In this document: positions 52,027 through 61,846 of the stretch, one piece after another
Position numbering within the stretch: position 1 is the first letter of the stretch
Layout: each line of letters starts with the position of its first letter
DNA from: Pseudanabaena sp. lw0831
GTDB taxonomy: Bacteria; Cyanobacteriota; Cyanobacteriia; Pseudanabaenales; Pseudanabaenaceae
Assembly: GCF_016584665.1 (NCBI RefSeq)
Contig: NZ_BBJB01000085.1
Span: 1 to 64,000 of the forward strand
Length of the DNA stretch: 64,000 nt
Direction of reading: 5' to 3'
Program-made: the position numbers and the translations under genes
The notes under the pieces: model-generated
What the model was told of the DNA's origin: nothing
Database searches by the model: none
Seen by the model: only the letters and a program-made list of their open reading frames with translations

Positions 52027-53337
52027 TTACTTCAACAAAGTATCTCGTTCTATGATTGACATCGCATGAGCAGGGAATCCTTCATAGTTTGCTAGGATTT
52101 GAGTTGTTTTCTTTAGTTTCTCAAAGCCCTCCTTGGTAAGATATCCAATTCCTGAACGCTTAAGGAAATCGAAAACGGATACGGCTGAATAAGAACGAGC
52201 AAATCCACCTGTTGGTAGAATTGCATTTACTCCTAAACAATAATTACTTACGGGAATTGGTGTGTAAGCACCCAATAAAATCTCGCCAGCGTTTTTTATC
52301 TTTCCTAAAATACTAAAAGGATCATTGACTAGGATCTCTAAATGCTCTGGAGCATATTCATTAACGAAATTGATAGATTCTTCCAAGCTCGAAGTCAACA
52401 GGATTCCCCCGTAGGACGATAAACTCTTTTCGCAAAATTCTCGCCTCCACTCTGGGAGTTTCTGAACGTATTTAGACACAAAATCCGCCGCTTTCAAAGC
52501 GACCGACTCATCATGAGTTACAAGCAATGCGGCGGACTCAGGGCCATGTTCAGCTTCAACTAGCAAGTCAAGAGCCGCCAGTTCAGGATCAGTATGTTCA
52601 TCAGCAAGAATGATAGACTCACTAGGTCCAGCTGGTAATCCTACATCAACCGTTCCAAACAAAACTCTTTTAGCTGCGGATCCATAAACATTACAAGGAC
52701 CAGTAATCTTATCAATCTTTTGGATAGATTCTGTGCCCAAAGCCATTGCTGCAATAGCTTGAATACCACCTAGTTTATAGATGTCTTTTATACCTGCCAT
52801 TTGCGCAGCCACTAGAGATGCAGGTTCAACCTTGCCGTCCTTACCAGGAGGAGTACACACAATCACTTTACTAACTCCAGCCACCTTAGCTGGGATTGTG
52901 AGCATCAGCATCACCGACGGGAAAGATCCCTTGCCTCTTGGAACATAGAGTCCCGCACTTGCTATAGGAGAAACCTTTTCACCTGCAAATACCCCACTCT
53001 CAATCTCTGCGAGATGGATTTCATTAGGCATCTGTCGTTGATGAACTTCTCGAATATTTACAAATGCATGGTGGATTGCATCCCTGAGCTCAGGTTCAAT
53101 TGAGATACTTGCCTCTTCAAATTCTTGGTCACTAACTTTCAAGCTTCCAATTTCTGCATCTGAGTAATCAAACTTCCTGACATACTCGATAAGAGCCGAA
53201 TCCCCACGGAGCTTAATTTGATCAATAACTTCTCTTGCTAGGGAGAGCGCACCCTCAATATTCAACTCTGCCCGTCTTTTGAGTAAGGACATCTCTTCCG
53301 AACTCATTTCTGCTAGCCGTAGAATTCTAGTTTCCAT
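52027..53337 (-). CDS. Histidinol dehydrogenase paralogue with changed active site
   Basis: A 436-residue HisD-fold dehydrogenase. Most family motifs are present (GLYVPRGKGSFPS, KIDKITGPCNVY, GLPAGPSESIILAD, YAPEHLEI). The catalytic Glu331-His332 pair and zinc ligands His264 and His424 are kept. Compared with E. coli HisD, zinc ligand Asp360 is Asn365, Gln259 is Glu261, and substrate His367 is Ala372 (segment VSNYCLGVNAILPTGG). It is therefore unlikely to be the housekeeping hisD. It heads an operon with HisC-like, HAD and APH genes, so it probably oxidises a different amino alcohol in two steps to the acid. Confidence 0.9.
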   Translation of the reverse strand: METRILRLAEMSSEEMSLLKRRAELNIEGALSLAREVIDQIKLRGDSALIEYVRKFDYSDAEIGSLKVSDQEFEEASISIEPELRDAIHHAFVNIREVHQRQMPNEIHLAEIESGVFAGEKVSPIASAGLYVPRGKGSFPSVMLMLTIPAKVAGVSKVIVCTPPGKDGKVEPASLVAAQMAGIKDIYKLGGIQAIAAMALGTESIQKIDKITGPCNVYGSAAKRVLFGTVDVGLPAGPSESIILADEHTDPELAALDLLVEAEHGPESAALLVTHDESVALKAADFVSKYVQKLPEWRREFCEKSLSSYGGILLTSSLEESINFVNEYAPEHLEILVNDPFSILGKIKNAGEILLGAYTPIPVSNYCLGVNAILPTGGFARSYSAVSVFDFLKRSGIGYLTKEGFEKLKKTTQILANYEGFPAHAMSIIERDTLLK

Positions 53338-54004
53338 TACACCTTAAGTTTCCCTGATTAAACGTTTGAGAATTGTGCTGACAAGCTTTGTCTCATTCTA
53401 TCTAGTATATCACGACTAAAGCTCAATGTGCATGACTCCGCTCGATAAATGAGGTGGTGGTTGCTAAAAGTCTTGTCAGATAGGCATTCTAGGTTTTCAA
53501 AGATAAAAACTTATCACCAGAAATAACCGGGACAAATACTAATGTAAGTTCCGCTGTATCTCCGTTATTCAGCGATAAGGACTTGCCACAAAGTAAAAAA
53601 TATCTCGACGCTGATTTCCACGTAGCCAAGACAAACTCAGGGCATCTCCATCAATATCTACACATACAGCTTGAGGCGGCATAACTAGAGTTTATAACGC
53701 AACTGCGGTTTAGTTTCGATATTTAAAGAAAAATTACCGCAGATTCTACTTTAAGTCAAATGCGATCGCATCAACAATCTATCTCCAAAAGGCGATCGCA
53801 ATTACTGTGAGTCTCAAATTCTAAGCGATCGCTAAGTGTTTAGCCGCTATCCAAGATGTAGCTTTGCAAAATCCCAAACTTGACGATGCTTTGCGCGATC
53901 GCTGAGTTCGAGCGATCGCAGAGTTAAATGCAGTAGCGAAATGTTTGAAATCTGAGTAAAGCGATCGCAATTCGGCTTTTGTAGAGAGGTTAGAGAAAGC
54001 AATT
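53338..54004. other. Promoter region and gene-poor spacer upstream of the HisD-like operon
   Basis: The 667 bases lack a convincing full gene. The left part is the operon's leader and promoter. A 37-codon minus-strand ORF at 53569-53682 (MPPQAVCVDIDGDALSLSWL) has protein-like composition but no recognised family, and could be a remnant. The right part holds several HIP1 sites and the third copy of the 44.1 kb repeat (53761-53832). Confidence 0.5.
53404..53409 (-). promoter_or_regulatory. Candidate -10 box of the HisD-like operon
   Basis: TATACT on the minus strand, preceded by TGA (extended -10 like), 67 bases upstream of the HisD-like start codon. No good -35 box is visible, so activation by a regulator is possible. 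Confidence 0.35.
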
Positions 54005-54899
54005 TTACAGATGCAGACTAATTTCCTGTGAATTAATGAGCAACTGCAAAGACTCTCCATAAACAATATCGGCAATAGGCATAGCGATCACCTCTAGCAC
54101 CGATGGATTTTGGAAATGGCGCAGCTTCGTTTCAGGATGTGGGTAATACACCCAACCATCATAGCGATTGCCCTTATAAAGAACTTGGCAGGAAACAAAG
54201 GAAAAATCTTCAGGTGGATGCTTAGTTGTCCAATCTACTTGTCGAAAAGTGTAATGGGGCTTCTGGATCGTGTAAGTGTAAGGTGAGATATCAATATTTA
54301 AAGTGCCTCGAAAATAGGGCGATAGGTCTAACCCTAGATTTTGGAAGAAGGGAATTTGCATCGAGATTGAACCTTCAGCATAGGGACTGTCCTCTGAAAG
54401 CCCCGAAGCAACCCGATGCCCTTGAATCAGTTTGCCGTCTACAACACATAAACTCAGAGCATCCCTCACAACTTGCCTTGTGCGATCGCCGATCCCCTCA
54501 GCAACTGACTCCCGATTACCCGCCACATTTAGCACCTTGACTTGCTGCTCAATTAGCCAATCATGCAAGGTGAGAGCATCGGGATTGATGAGATAAGGCT
54601 TTTGATATTTGATGCAAGACTCAATGGTTAGCTTTGTACCATCGCTATGAAGGCGATCGGCAAAAATAACCGTCGCATCAGCAGCTTGGACATTTTGGAC
54701 AGTGCGAACTTCATAATCTACGCGATCGGATTCCTGTAAGCCAAACTTGGCAAGCTCTAAATTTTCACCTGACTCAGTACGGTAGCCTTTCGGAGCAAAG
54801 CCCACCCGTAGCAATGCCCAAGTCCGCTGCCGCCAGCAAACCACCCCAATCTGCACCAGTTTGTCCACCTGAAATGATTAACGTTACGGGCTTGTTCAT
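54005..54899 (-). pseudogene. Molybdenum-carrier-like (LOG/YspA-fold) protein with C-terminal RibK-like domain, frameshifted
   Basis: From ATG 54899 the first frame reads NKPVTLIISGGQTGADWGG, then LLAAADLGIATGG, the classic nucleotide-binding start of putative molybdenum carrier proteins. One extra base in the GCCCACCC run near 54800-54807 breaks the frame. The continuation FAPKGYRTESGENLELAKFGL and DATVIFADRLHSDGT is in the next frame to 54005. After about residue 150 comes a second domain with GHRVASGLSEDSPYAEG and FRGTLNIDISPYTY. These resemble the GTLN motif of archaeal CTP-dependent riboflavin kinases. The domain match is tentative. Frameshift or base-calling error cannot be told apart. 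Confidence 0.65.
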
Positions 54900-54917
54900 A
54901 AATAGATACTACTCCAC

Positions 54918-54946
54918 AGAGGTGTGCGGCTTCGCCGCGCACCTCT
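54918..54946 (-). repeat. 13-bp hairpin, loop TTC
   Basis: Arms 54918-54930 and 54934-54946 with one wobble, followed by TGGGAAGGGAG as in the 2.43 kb element. It lies between cheW and the frameshifted gene and may terminate the chemotaxis operon on the minus strand. Confidence 0.7.
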
Positions 54947-54984
54947 AATTATTCACTGGGAAGGGAGAATGTGATGGACAATCC

Positions 54985-55440
54985 TTAGGATGCCATTTTT
55001 AGCAATAGTTCTGAATCTAATAAAAAGACAGTTTGTGGTTCGGATTTTTTGATCGAGACTTGCATCATGTGACTAGCAATTCCTAATGTGTCGCGATCGC
55101 GATAAGCAGGAGGTACAAGCTGCAAACTATTCACAGGTACATCTTCTACATTTGGTAAAGCCGCGATCGTAAGACCATACAAACTGTTTTGCCCCGCAAA
55201 AATCACCAAAAAGCCTTTAGCTAGATTTAGCTCTTGACCATAGATTCGCTTATACAAATCGATGACTAAGACCTCTTGCTCTTCATAGTTAGCTATGCCC
55301 AATAATTTATCGCCACTGCGATGAATTTTTGGTAAAGGGATAATCCGCACCACACTCTCAATGCCGATCGCTAAATTGAGATCTGCCATGGTGAAGATTA
55401 GGAATTTAAGCGTTTCTTCTTTTTTTTTGCTGCTGAGCAT
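54985..55440 (-). CDS. CheW-like adaptor
   Basis: A 151-residue CheW-type protein: LKFLIFTMADLNLAIGIESVVRIIPLP at the start, LLGIANYEEQEVLVIDLYKRIYG in the middle and TVFLLDSELLL at the end. It links receptors to the CheA kinase in chemotaxis or pilus-motility arrays. It is the last gene of the operon, 57 bases after the CheA gene. The N-terminus is short and basic (MLSSKKKEE), encoded over an A/T-rich stretch. Confidence 0.88.
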   Translation of the reverse strand: MLSSKKKEETLKFLIFTMADLNLAIGIESVVRIIPLPKIHRSGDKLLGIANYEEQEVLVIDLYKRIYGQELNLAKGFLVIFAGQNSLYGLTIAALPNVEDVPVNSLQLVPPAYRDRDTLGIASHMMQVSIKKSEPQTVFLLDSELLLKMAS

Positions 55441-55497
55441 AGTAGTTAATTATAAGTTCGGATAATGAAATCTGATATAGGTGAAGATTCGCTCCAT

Positions 55498-58400
55498 CTA
55501 TACGAGTAGTAGTTGGATAGTTTTGATTAATTCTTGTTCTAAATAGGGTTTGGTGAGATATCCTGAAGCGCCAAGCATCTGAGCAACTCCGCGATGCTTA
55601 GCACCGCTACGAGAAGTGAGCATAACAACGGGAATATCTTGATAGCGGCTATCTTTATGACAGGCGGCTAAAAATTCAAATCCATTCATATTCGGCATTT
55701 CCACATCACACAATACTGCTTGGATTTCAGAAGATCTAGCAAGTTGCTCGATCGCTTCGCGTCCATCGCTAGCTTGGATAACTTGGTAGCCAAATTTCTC
55801 TAAGGTCAAATAAAGTGCTTGGCGAGCAGTGAGTGAATCATCCACAATTAGGATCGTTTTCCGCTGCGGTGGATTGGGCTTAGATGCGGCTAATAACGGT
55901 GGAGTGGCGACTGTACCTGAAGATGTATCTGCCGATGGCGATGCTGATAGCAAGGATTTAGTAGACTGTTTGATAGAAAGCAAAACTGAACTATCAATTA
56001 CAGGAACAAGTGTTCCATTACCCAACACAGTACAACCGTATAGATAGGGGGGCGGCGTGATTGCTTTACCAAAAGGTTTAATCGCTAACTCCTGCTCATT
56101 AAGTACGCGATCAATGGGGAGCGCCACAACTTGATCGCCATCAGAAAACAGCAGCAAAGTGGTCTGATTTTCTTCGTTAAATGACTCCGTGTTAAACATA
56201 TCTAGAGATTGCTTGGGCAATGGATATCCATCAGCGAATAAAGATATCGGATATAGAGGAACCAGCCGATCTTCAAAACGATAGAACTCATTACCTTGGA
56301 TAATTTGAATTTCATCGCTATCAACGGTGATAATTCCTAGCAAGCTATCGATCGCGATCGCTAATAAGCGTTCTTGAATGCTGAAAATCATCAGCTTGGC
56401 AATGCTCAGTGTTAGAGGTAATTTAATCGTAAAAGTCGTACCCTGTCCTAGTTCTGACTTAACTTCAATTGCACCTTTAAGACTACGGACTTGCTCTTGG
56501 ACAGTCGATAGTCCCATTCCCCGCCCAGAGAGATCGGATACTACATCCGCAGTCGAAAAATTAGGTTCAAATAAAAACTGATAAACTTCATCATCGGTAA
56601 TCTGATTGGCTTGTTCAGGCGATAATAAACCAGATGCGATCGCCTTTGCTTTAACATTATCAGGGTTAATCCCTTGACCATCATCTTTGATTTCGATATA
56701 GGTTTGATTGCCGCGATAATAAGCACGAATCTCAATGCTTGCGATCAAAGGCTTCCCGCGATCGAGACGCTTTTGAGCCGACTCAGTACCATGATCGAAA
56801 GCATTACGGACTAAATGCACAAAGGGATCGTAAAGCTTTTCCAATATAGATTTATCAACTAATGTCCCTGTGCCAAATAATTTTAGATTGACCTGTTTGT
56901 TATATTTGTTTGACATCTCCCGCACCATGCGCGGCAAACTGCTGAGAATATCTCCTAGTGGCAACATCCTCGACCACAGTAAGTCATAACGTACTTGTTT
57001 GAGAATTTGCTGCTTGCGCCGTTGAGTTTGCTGCGTCTGTTGCATTAAAACCGTCATATCGCGCATCCCTTCATCCATTTGCGCAATATCTTCGAGTGCT
57101 TCTTGGATAAAACTATGCAGATGGCTGTAAGAATCCATTAACAATGGGTCGAAATCTGCTAGTAGATTCGTAGAAGTAGAAAAGCTGCTGGAAATATCAT
57201 TTGCCTTGTTGGCATCGAGAGGAGAAGAATCTACAGTTAGTTCTTGAGTTCTAACTTGCGATCGCTGGGCTTTATCGAGCCATGTTTGCAGATTTTTAGA
57301 GAGTTGATCAAACCCTTTAAATTGCTTTTGAATGCGTTCAATTTTGGCTTGAAGCTGCTGATTTTGAAGAATTGAGGCATTCTCTTGTGTCACTAATTCA
57401 CTAGAATAATTATTTAATCGCTCTAATCTGGGTACAGCGACTCGAATAGTTTCGGCAATGGAAGGAATAACATTTTTAGGGGTACTGACAATTTCTTGGG
57501 TAACATAATTAGCTGATATTTTCTTGGGGGTCTGTGGTACAGTTTCAGCTAATTGGGAAGAAGATTTATTAGTTAATGAGGATTCTTGAGGTTCAAAGAA
57601 ATTAGAGAGTTCAGATATATCTGATACTTCATCAAAACCATTAAAAGCATCTGTTTCCGTATGCTCATTGTCATTCTCATCCAGATCCTCAGAAAAAATA
57701 TCAAAATCAAAATTTTGCTCGAGTTGATCGATATCTAGAGCCTCAAAGTTCTCAAATTCTGACATTGTTTCCGATAACTCCGAATTGATCCCTGAGCTGA
57801 TTAAGGAAACATCAAATTCTTGAGTATCTACAAATAAATCTAATTCCATTTCTGGAGAATTATCGACAAAACTATCTGTGGCTAGATCTATCTGTGTTTC
57901 TAGTTGTAGATCTTCATCCAGATTTGTAGAAAAAATATCAAAATTTTGATCGAGTTGCTCAAGATCCTGAGCCTCAAAGTTCTTAATTTCTGATGTTGCT
58001 TCCCATAACCCTGAATTGATTAAGGAAATATCGTCAAGATGATCAAATTCTTTGGTGTTTGCAAATATATCTAAGTTTAATTCTGAAGTTAAACCTGTCT
58101 GTGTTTCTAGTTGTAGATCTGAGTTAGTCTCTGGATATACAATCTCATTTAATTCCTGCTCTAAAGACTGGAACCAATCATCATCGTCAAAATTTGTCTC
58201 AGTCTCAAAAGTGGCTTCTTCTATCAAAGCTGGAATTGTTGCTGTCGGAACTGTTACTGTCGGATTTTTTACTGTTGGACTAGATTGAGCTTGATTAGCT
58301 TGAGAATGAGATTTTGTTAGGGCAATTAACTCTGGACTTGGTTGCCCGCCTTGAGTGCGATCGCCTGCCAAAACTTGAGCGCGTGCCGCTTCAAAATTAG

Positions 58401-59091
58401 CGACGGCAACTTTGCCCACCAAAATTGGATTGTCAGAATTATGTGCAAGCGCCTGTAGGGTTGCATCGGAGATCGCCTTAAACCCAGATAAATTTAATAA
58501 TTCGCCAATACCGCTAAATACTTCTATTTGCGCTCGGATTTCCCCTGCTACAGGTACACCTTCAGGATTTGCAAGGACGCTTTGTAAGCGAGTAAGCCCC
58601 TGTTGGACATCGCCTTCAAAGACGATCTGAACAATGTCAACACCTAACTCAGCCGCAGTTGGTAATTCAACATCTTCATCCGTATCACCCAAATACAGCT
58701 TTAGTACTTCAAATACTGGTTCCGCCGCCGCGATCGCGGCGGCGGATTCGTATTGTCCTGATTGCAGTTGATCCATTAATGGCAAGCGCAAGCAGTCATA
58801 AGCTTGCAATAGTAATCCCTCAACATCTGCATCAATTTCGCCTTCAAAACGGTATAGCGATCGGAAGACATCTTCTAATTGATGGGCGATCGTTTTGATG
58901 CCTTCGAGATTGAGGCTAGCGGAACCGCCTTTAATCGAGTGAGCAGCTCGCATGATCGAGTGGATATTATTGGTACTGCGATCTTCCCGCAGAGAGAGTA
59001 AGCCTGTCTCAATCGTCTGCAAAAATTCAGGTGCTTCTTGCTTGAAAAATTGGTAGGCCTGATCGTGAATTTCTCTTTCTGTGCTGTACAT
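55498..59091 (-). CDS. CheA-type hybrid kinase with Hpt, CheW-like and receiver domains
   Basis: A 1197-residue kinase of the pilus/phototaxis type (PilL/TaxA-like). The N-terminal Hpt has AAHSIKGGSASL with phospho-His51. A long acidic linker (about 290-500) contains two tandem copies of a unit of roughly 70-77 residues. The ATPase part has VRNAFDHGTESAQKR, DDGQGINPD and GRGMGLSTVQEQV. A CheW-like domain follows (about 905-1040), then a C-terminal receiver with VDDSLTARQA, Asp in VLCDVEMPN and a Lys in LTKPYL. All key motifs look intact. It likely controls type IV pilus motility in response to light or chemicals, with the two receptors upstream. Confidence 0.94.
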   Translation of the reverse strand: MYSTEREIHDQAYQFFKQEAPEFLQTIETGLLSLREDRSTNNIHSIMRAAHSIKGGSASLNLEGIKTIAHQLEDVFRSLYRFEGEIDADVEGLLLQAYDCLRLPLMDQLQSGQYESAAAIAAAEPVFEVLKLYLGDTDEDVELPTAAELGVDIVQIVFEGDVQQGLTRLQSVLANPEGVPVAGEIRAQIEVFSGIGELLNLSGFKAISDATLQALAHNSDNPILVGKVAVANFEAARAQVLAGDRTQGGQPSPELIALTKSHSQANQAQSSPTVKNPTVTVPTATIPALIEEATFETETNFDDDDWFQSLEQELNEIVYPETNSDLQLETQTGLTSELNLDIFANTKEFDHLDDISLINSGLWEATSEIKNFEAQDLEQLDQNFDIFSTNLDEDLQLETQIDLATDSFVDNSPEMELDLFVDTQEFDVSLISSGINSELSETMSEFENFEALDIDQLEQNFDFDIFSEDLDENDNEHTETDAFNGFDEVSDISELSNFFEPQESSLTNKSSSQLAETVPQTPKKISANYVTQEIVSTPKNVIPSIAETIRVAVPRLERLNNYSSELVTQENASILQNQQLQAKIERIQKQFKGFDQLSKNLQTWLDKAQRSQVRTQELTVDSSPLDANKANDISSSFSTSTNLLADFDPLLMDSYSHLHSFIQEALEDIAQMDEGMRDMTVLMQQTQQTQRRKQQILKQVRYDLLWSRMLPLGDILSSLPRMVREMSNKYNKQVNLKLFGTGTLVDKSILEKLYDPFVHLVRNAFDHGTESAQKRLDRGKPLIASIEIRAYYRGNQTYIEIKDDGQGINPDNVKAKAIASGLLSPEQANQITDDEVYQFLFEPNFSTADVVSDLSGRGMGLSTVQEQVRSLKGAIEVKSELGQGTTFTIKLPLTLSIAKLMIFSIQERLLAIAIDSLLGIITVDSDEIQIIQGNEFYRFEDRLVPLYPISLFADGYPLPKQSLDMFNTESFNEENQTTLLLFSDGDQVVALPIDRVLNEQELAIKPFGKAITPPPYLYGCTVLGNGTLVPVIDSSVLLSIKQSTKSLLSASPSADTSSGTVATPPLLAASKPNPPQRKTILIVDDSLTARQALYLTLEKFGYQVIQASDGREAIEQLARSSEIQAVLCDVEMPNMNGFEFLAACHKDSRYQDIPVVMLTSRSGAKHRGVAQMLGASGYLTKPYLEQELIKTIQLLLV

Positions 59092-59139
59092 GGCTGCTAT
59101 CCTGCTTCTTTTGCTTGATTCTCTCTCTAGTAATGGATT

Positions 59140-61776
59140 CTAGGCGTTGACTTTAAACTGAGCTACGCTGACTTGCAATTCTTCGGCAACTTGCAATAAC
59201 TCGCTAAAGGACTCGTTAAGATTTTGGGCATAAACAGAGTTAGAAGTGGCGATCGCAGCTACGTTTTGAATCGTTTGGCTAGCCTCATCCGAAGTCTGTG
59301 ATTGCAAAGAAGCTGATTGAGCGATTTCTCTAACTAATTGGTTAACTTGTTGACTAGATGCCGAAATATCAGTTAGCTTCAGGCGGGTTTCTTCAACCAA
59401 TTGCGAACCACTGTTTACTTGTTTTGTCCCCATTGCCATAGCCTTGACGAGATCATTAACTTGCGATTGAATTTCCTCAATCAATTGCCGAATTTCGGTG
59501 GTAGCCTTTGCCGAACGTTGAGCAAGTGCTCGTACTTCGTTAGCAACTACGCCAAAGCCCTGACCTTCCTCTCCAGCTCTTGCGGCTTCAATCGAAGCAT
59601 TCAGCGCTAGCATATTTGTCTGATTGGCAAAACCACTAATCAGTTTGACGACCTTAGAAATTTTCTGTGAAGCTTCTCCCAACTGCTGCACTTTTTCGGC
59701 GGTTTCGGCTACCGTCTCACGAATAGCCGTGAAGCCTTCAACGGTACTATTCATCGCCATATCACCTTCGAGCAGTGCTTGGTTTGTCGATTCCACCTGT
59801 GCTTCCGCTTGAACTGCACGCATTTCTACACCTGCGATCAATTCGGTGAGCGTATGAATTCTTTCAAGAGTCTGATCGATCGCTTGTACTTGTTCTGAAG
59901 CTCCATTGGAGACGTTTTCCATAGTTGGTTGATTCTTCAAAACGGTTTGAGATACAGACTGAGCAGCAGATTGGACTTCTAGTACCAGCTTGCGAAGGTT
60001 TCTAATGGTGGCATTATAGGAGTCAGCAATCGTACCAATTTCATCTTCGGTAACCTGAGCGCGAATTGTTAAGTCACCTCGACTGATCGGATCAACTTCG
60101 ATCAGCAATTCCAAGGCTCGTTTTTGCAGAAATTCCTTCGCCTGACGTTGTTCTTGAATGCGCGATTCTGACTCGGTTTGAGCAACCTCCTGTCTAGCTA
60201 AAGCAATCCGCTCTGCTTCTAGCTGCTTCTCAGCAATCAGCACTTCTAGCTGTTCAGCCATGTTATTTAGCTCTTGTGACAGGGTGCCAATTTCATCACG
60301 GCGATCGCTATCAGTTAATCTTTCAGCCATTTCACCGCGACCCACTTTTTGGGTGAAACCTGACAAACGCCGCAACGGACTAGCAAAGGAACCAGCAATG
60401 ATTAAACCGATCGCACTAGCAATTACAATCGAGATTAAGGCGATCGCATATCCAGCATTGGATAAACCACTTAACAAGTCCTGAATTTCGGATAGAGGAC
60501 GACCCACATAAGCAATGCCAACAGGCTTAGCCTTATCATCAATCAGCTTGCGGTGATCATAAAGAGGGGCATAAAATGTCAAGTAATTGACACCTGTAAT
60601 GTTCGTTTCCCCGATATATTCTTGACCTTGTTGAAGTACTGTATCTGATACTTCACGCGCCGCACGAGTGCCGATCGCTCTGGTGCTGTCTGCACTTTTA
60701 GTGTTGGGATCGACGTAAGGAACGTTCGTCGTGACCCGCCAATCTTGAGCGAAGATTGTTGCTGTTGGCATATTGTAGCGTACAGAAAACTTATCAACGA
60801 TGCCATAATTTCGATTGAGCAAGGCTCCCACCACAGCAGTCCCAACTACTCGCCCTTTGACCTTGATTGGATACACTGCCATACTTACTAAGCCTGACTT
60901 ACCTTGTTCAATGTCGTAGGTTCCTGTTGGAGCTGGCTGTTTTAATTCTTTCAGTCCCTGTGTTATTTGAGGGCGGATGCCAATGTTGGCTTGCTTTTCT
61001 AAGCCGAGGGCTTGCAGATCAGCCGATTTCACCAATTCGATCCCATACATCGGCTTGCCAGTTGCGATCGCATTTTTGACGATGGGGAGATTATCTAAAT
61101 TGGTGTTGACCTTTACTGGTTCTTGTTTGTAAGACTGAACAGCTATTGCTGATTTCTCTTTGGCAGCCTTGATACTTAGTAGAGCTGGGTCTTTATAAGC
61201 CAGAAATGGAAACTTAGAAAAATCTTCTTGCAGGATCAGGACATTCCCTTCAATACTGCGACCACTGCTGTCTGTGATCAACTTTATATTCTTAATCGAT
61301 TCAGGATCGACACCTTCGCCGCTAACTTGAAGCAATGGTTGCAGAATGGAGCGCTTAGCTGCTAGGGAAGTTGCATCGCTTAAATCTAGATTAGCATCTT
61401 CAATGCTTTTGGCGATCGCCTCGGCATCCTGCTTACTTTCATTATTTGTCCAAAGCACATATTCTGATACAAAGAATGAACCTTTTTCTTGTACTGAAGT
61501 ACGTAATTCTCTAAGAGCAGCCTGTTCTGAAGATTTAACTAGTGTTTGTGTGACGATTATGACTGGCAGCCCCGAAGCCAACAATAGTACAATCGACAAC
61601 TTCCAACGCACACCTAAGTTATTCCAAGCTTGTGCGGGCAACTTCCAGACAGGGATTTTAGGGCTAGGCAATTTCGTCTTTGTTATGGAAATTTGTTTGT
61701 CTTCCGATGATTTTGCAAGTGAGGTTTGCTCTGCATCCTCAGGTGATGGCATCTCTGGTTTGTCTTTAAGTAACAT
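59140..61776 (-). CDS. Methyl-accepting chemotaxis protein, PilJ-like, copy 1
   Basis: An 878-residue receptor. A cytoplasmic Pro/Lys-rich N-terminus precedes a membrane helix near residue 70 ([17 protein letters not shown]). An extracellular Cache-type domain of about 300 residues follows, then a second helix ([20 protein letters not shown]), HAMP, a second HAMP-like segment ([15 protein letters not shown]) and the signalling hairpin with the conserved tip [45 protein letters not shown] (quoted in part: [18 protein letters not shown]). I start at ATG 61776, since the longer frame overlaps the upstream gene and an intergenic hairpin. It sends its signal to the CheA kinase downstream. Confidence 0.92.
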   Translation of the reverse strand: MLLKDKPEMPSPEDAEQTSLAKSSEDKQISITKTKLPSPKIPVWKLPAQAWNNLGVRWKLSIVLLLASGLPVIIVTQTLVKSSEQAALRELRTSVQEKGSFFVSEYVLWTNNESKQDAEAIAKSIEDANLDLSDATSLAAKRSILQPLLQVSGEGVDPESIKNIKLITDSSGRSIEGNVLILQEDFSKFPFLAYKDPALLSIKAAKEKSAIAVQSYKQEPVKVNTNLDNLPIVKNAIATGKPMYGIELVKSADLQALGLEKQANIGIRPQITQGLKELKQPAPTGTYDIEQGKSGLVSMAVYPIKVKGRVVGTAVVGALLNRNYGIVDKFSVRYNMPTATIFAQDWRVTTNVPYVDPNTKSADSTRAIGTRAAREVSDTVLQQGQEYIGETNITGVNYLTFYAPLYDHRKLIDDKAKPVGIAYVGRPLSEIQDLLSGLSNAGYAIALISIVIASAIGLIIAGSFASPLRRLSGFTQKVGRGEMAERLTDSDRRDEIGTLSQELNNMAEQLEVLIAEKQLEAERIALARQEVAQTESESRIQEQRQAKEFLQKRALELLIEVDPISRGDLTIRAQVTEDEIGTIADSYNATIRNLRKLVLEVQSAAQSVSQTVLKNQPTMENVSNGASEQVQAIDQTLERIHTLTELIAGVEMRAVQAEAQVESTNQALLEGDMAMNSTVEGFTAIRETVAETAEKVQQLGEASQKISKVVKLISGFANQTNMLALNASIEAARAGEEGQGFGVVANEVRALAQRSAKATTEIRQLIEEIQSQVNDLVKAMAMGTKQVNSGSQLVEETRLKLTDISASSQQVNQLVREIAQSASLQSQTSDEASQTIQNVAAIATSNSVYAQNLNESFSELLQVAEELQVSVAQFKVNA

Positions 61777-61811
61777 AATTTTCTCTAAATCTATGATCAA
61801 TATTGAATTCA

Positions 61812-61838
61812 GATGGTCGTCGCTAAGCGGCGACCATC
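61812..61838 (-). repeat. 12-bp hairpin between the two receptor genes
   Basis: Arms 61812-61823 and 61827-61838, loop TAA, one wobble. It sits in the spacer and may attenuate or process the operon transcript. It also supports the downstream start at 61776. Confidence 0.65.
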
Positions 61839-61846
61839 CAAGAGAC

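Noticed and set aside
53821-54075. 84-residue minus-strand ORF
   Set aside because: Crosses HIP1 repeats and the end of the molybdenum-carrier-like gene in another frame.
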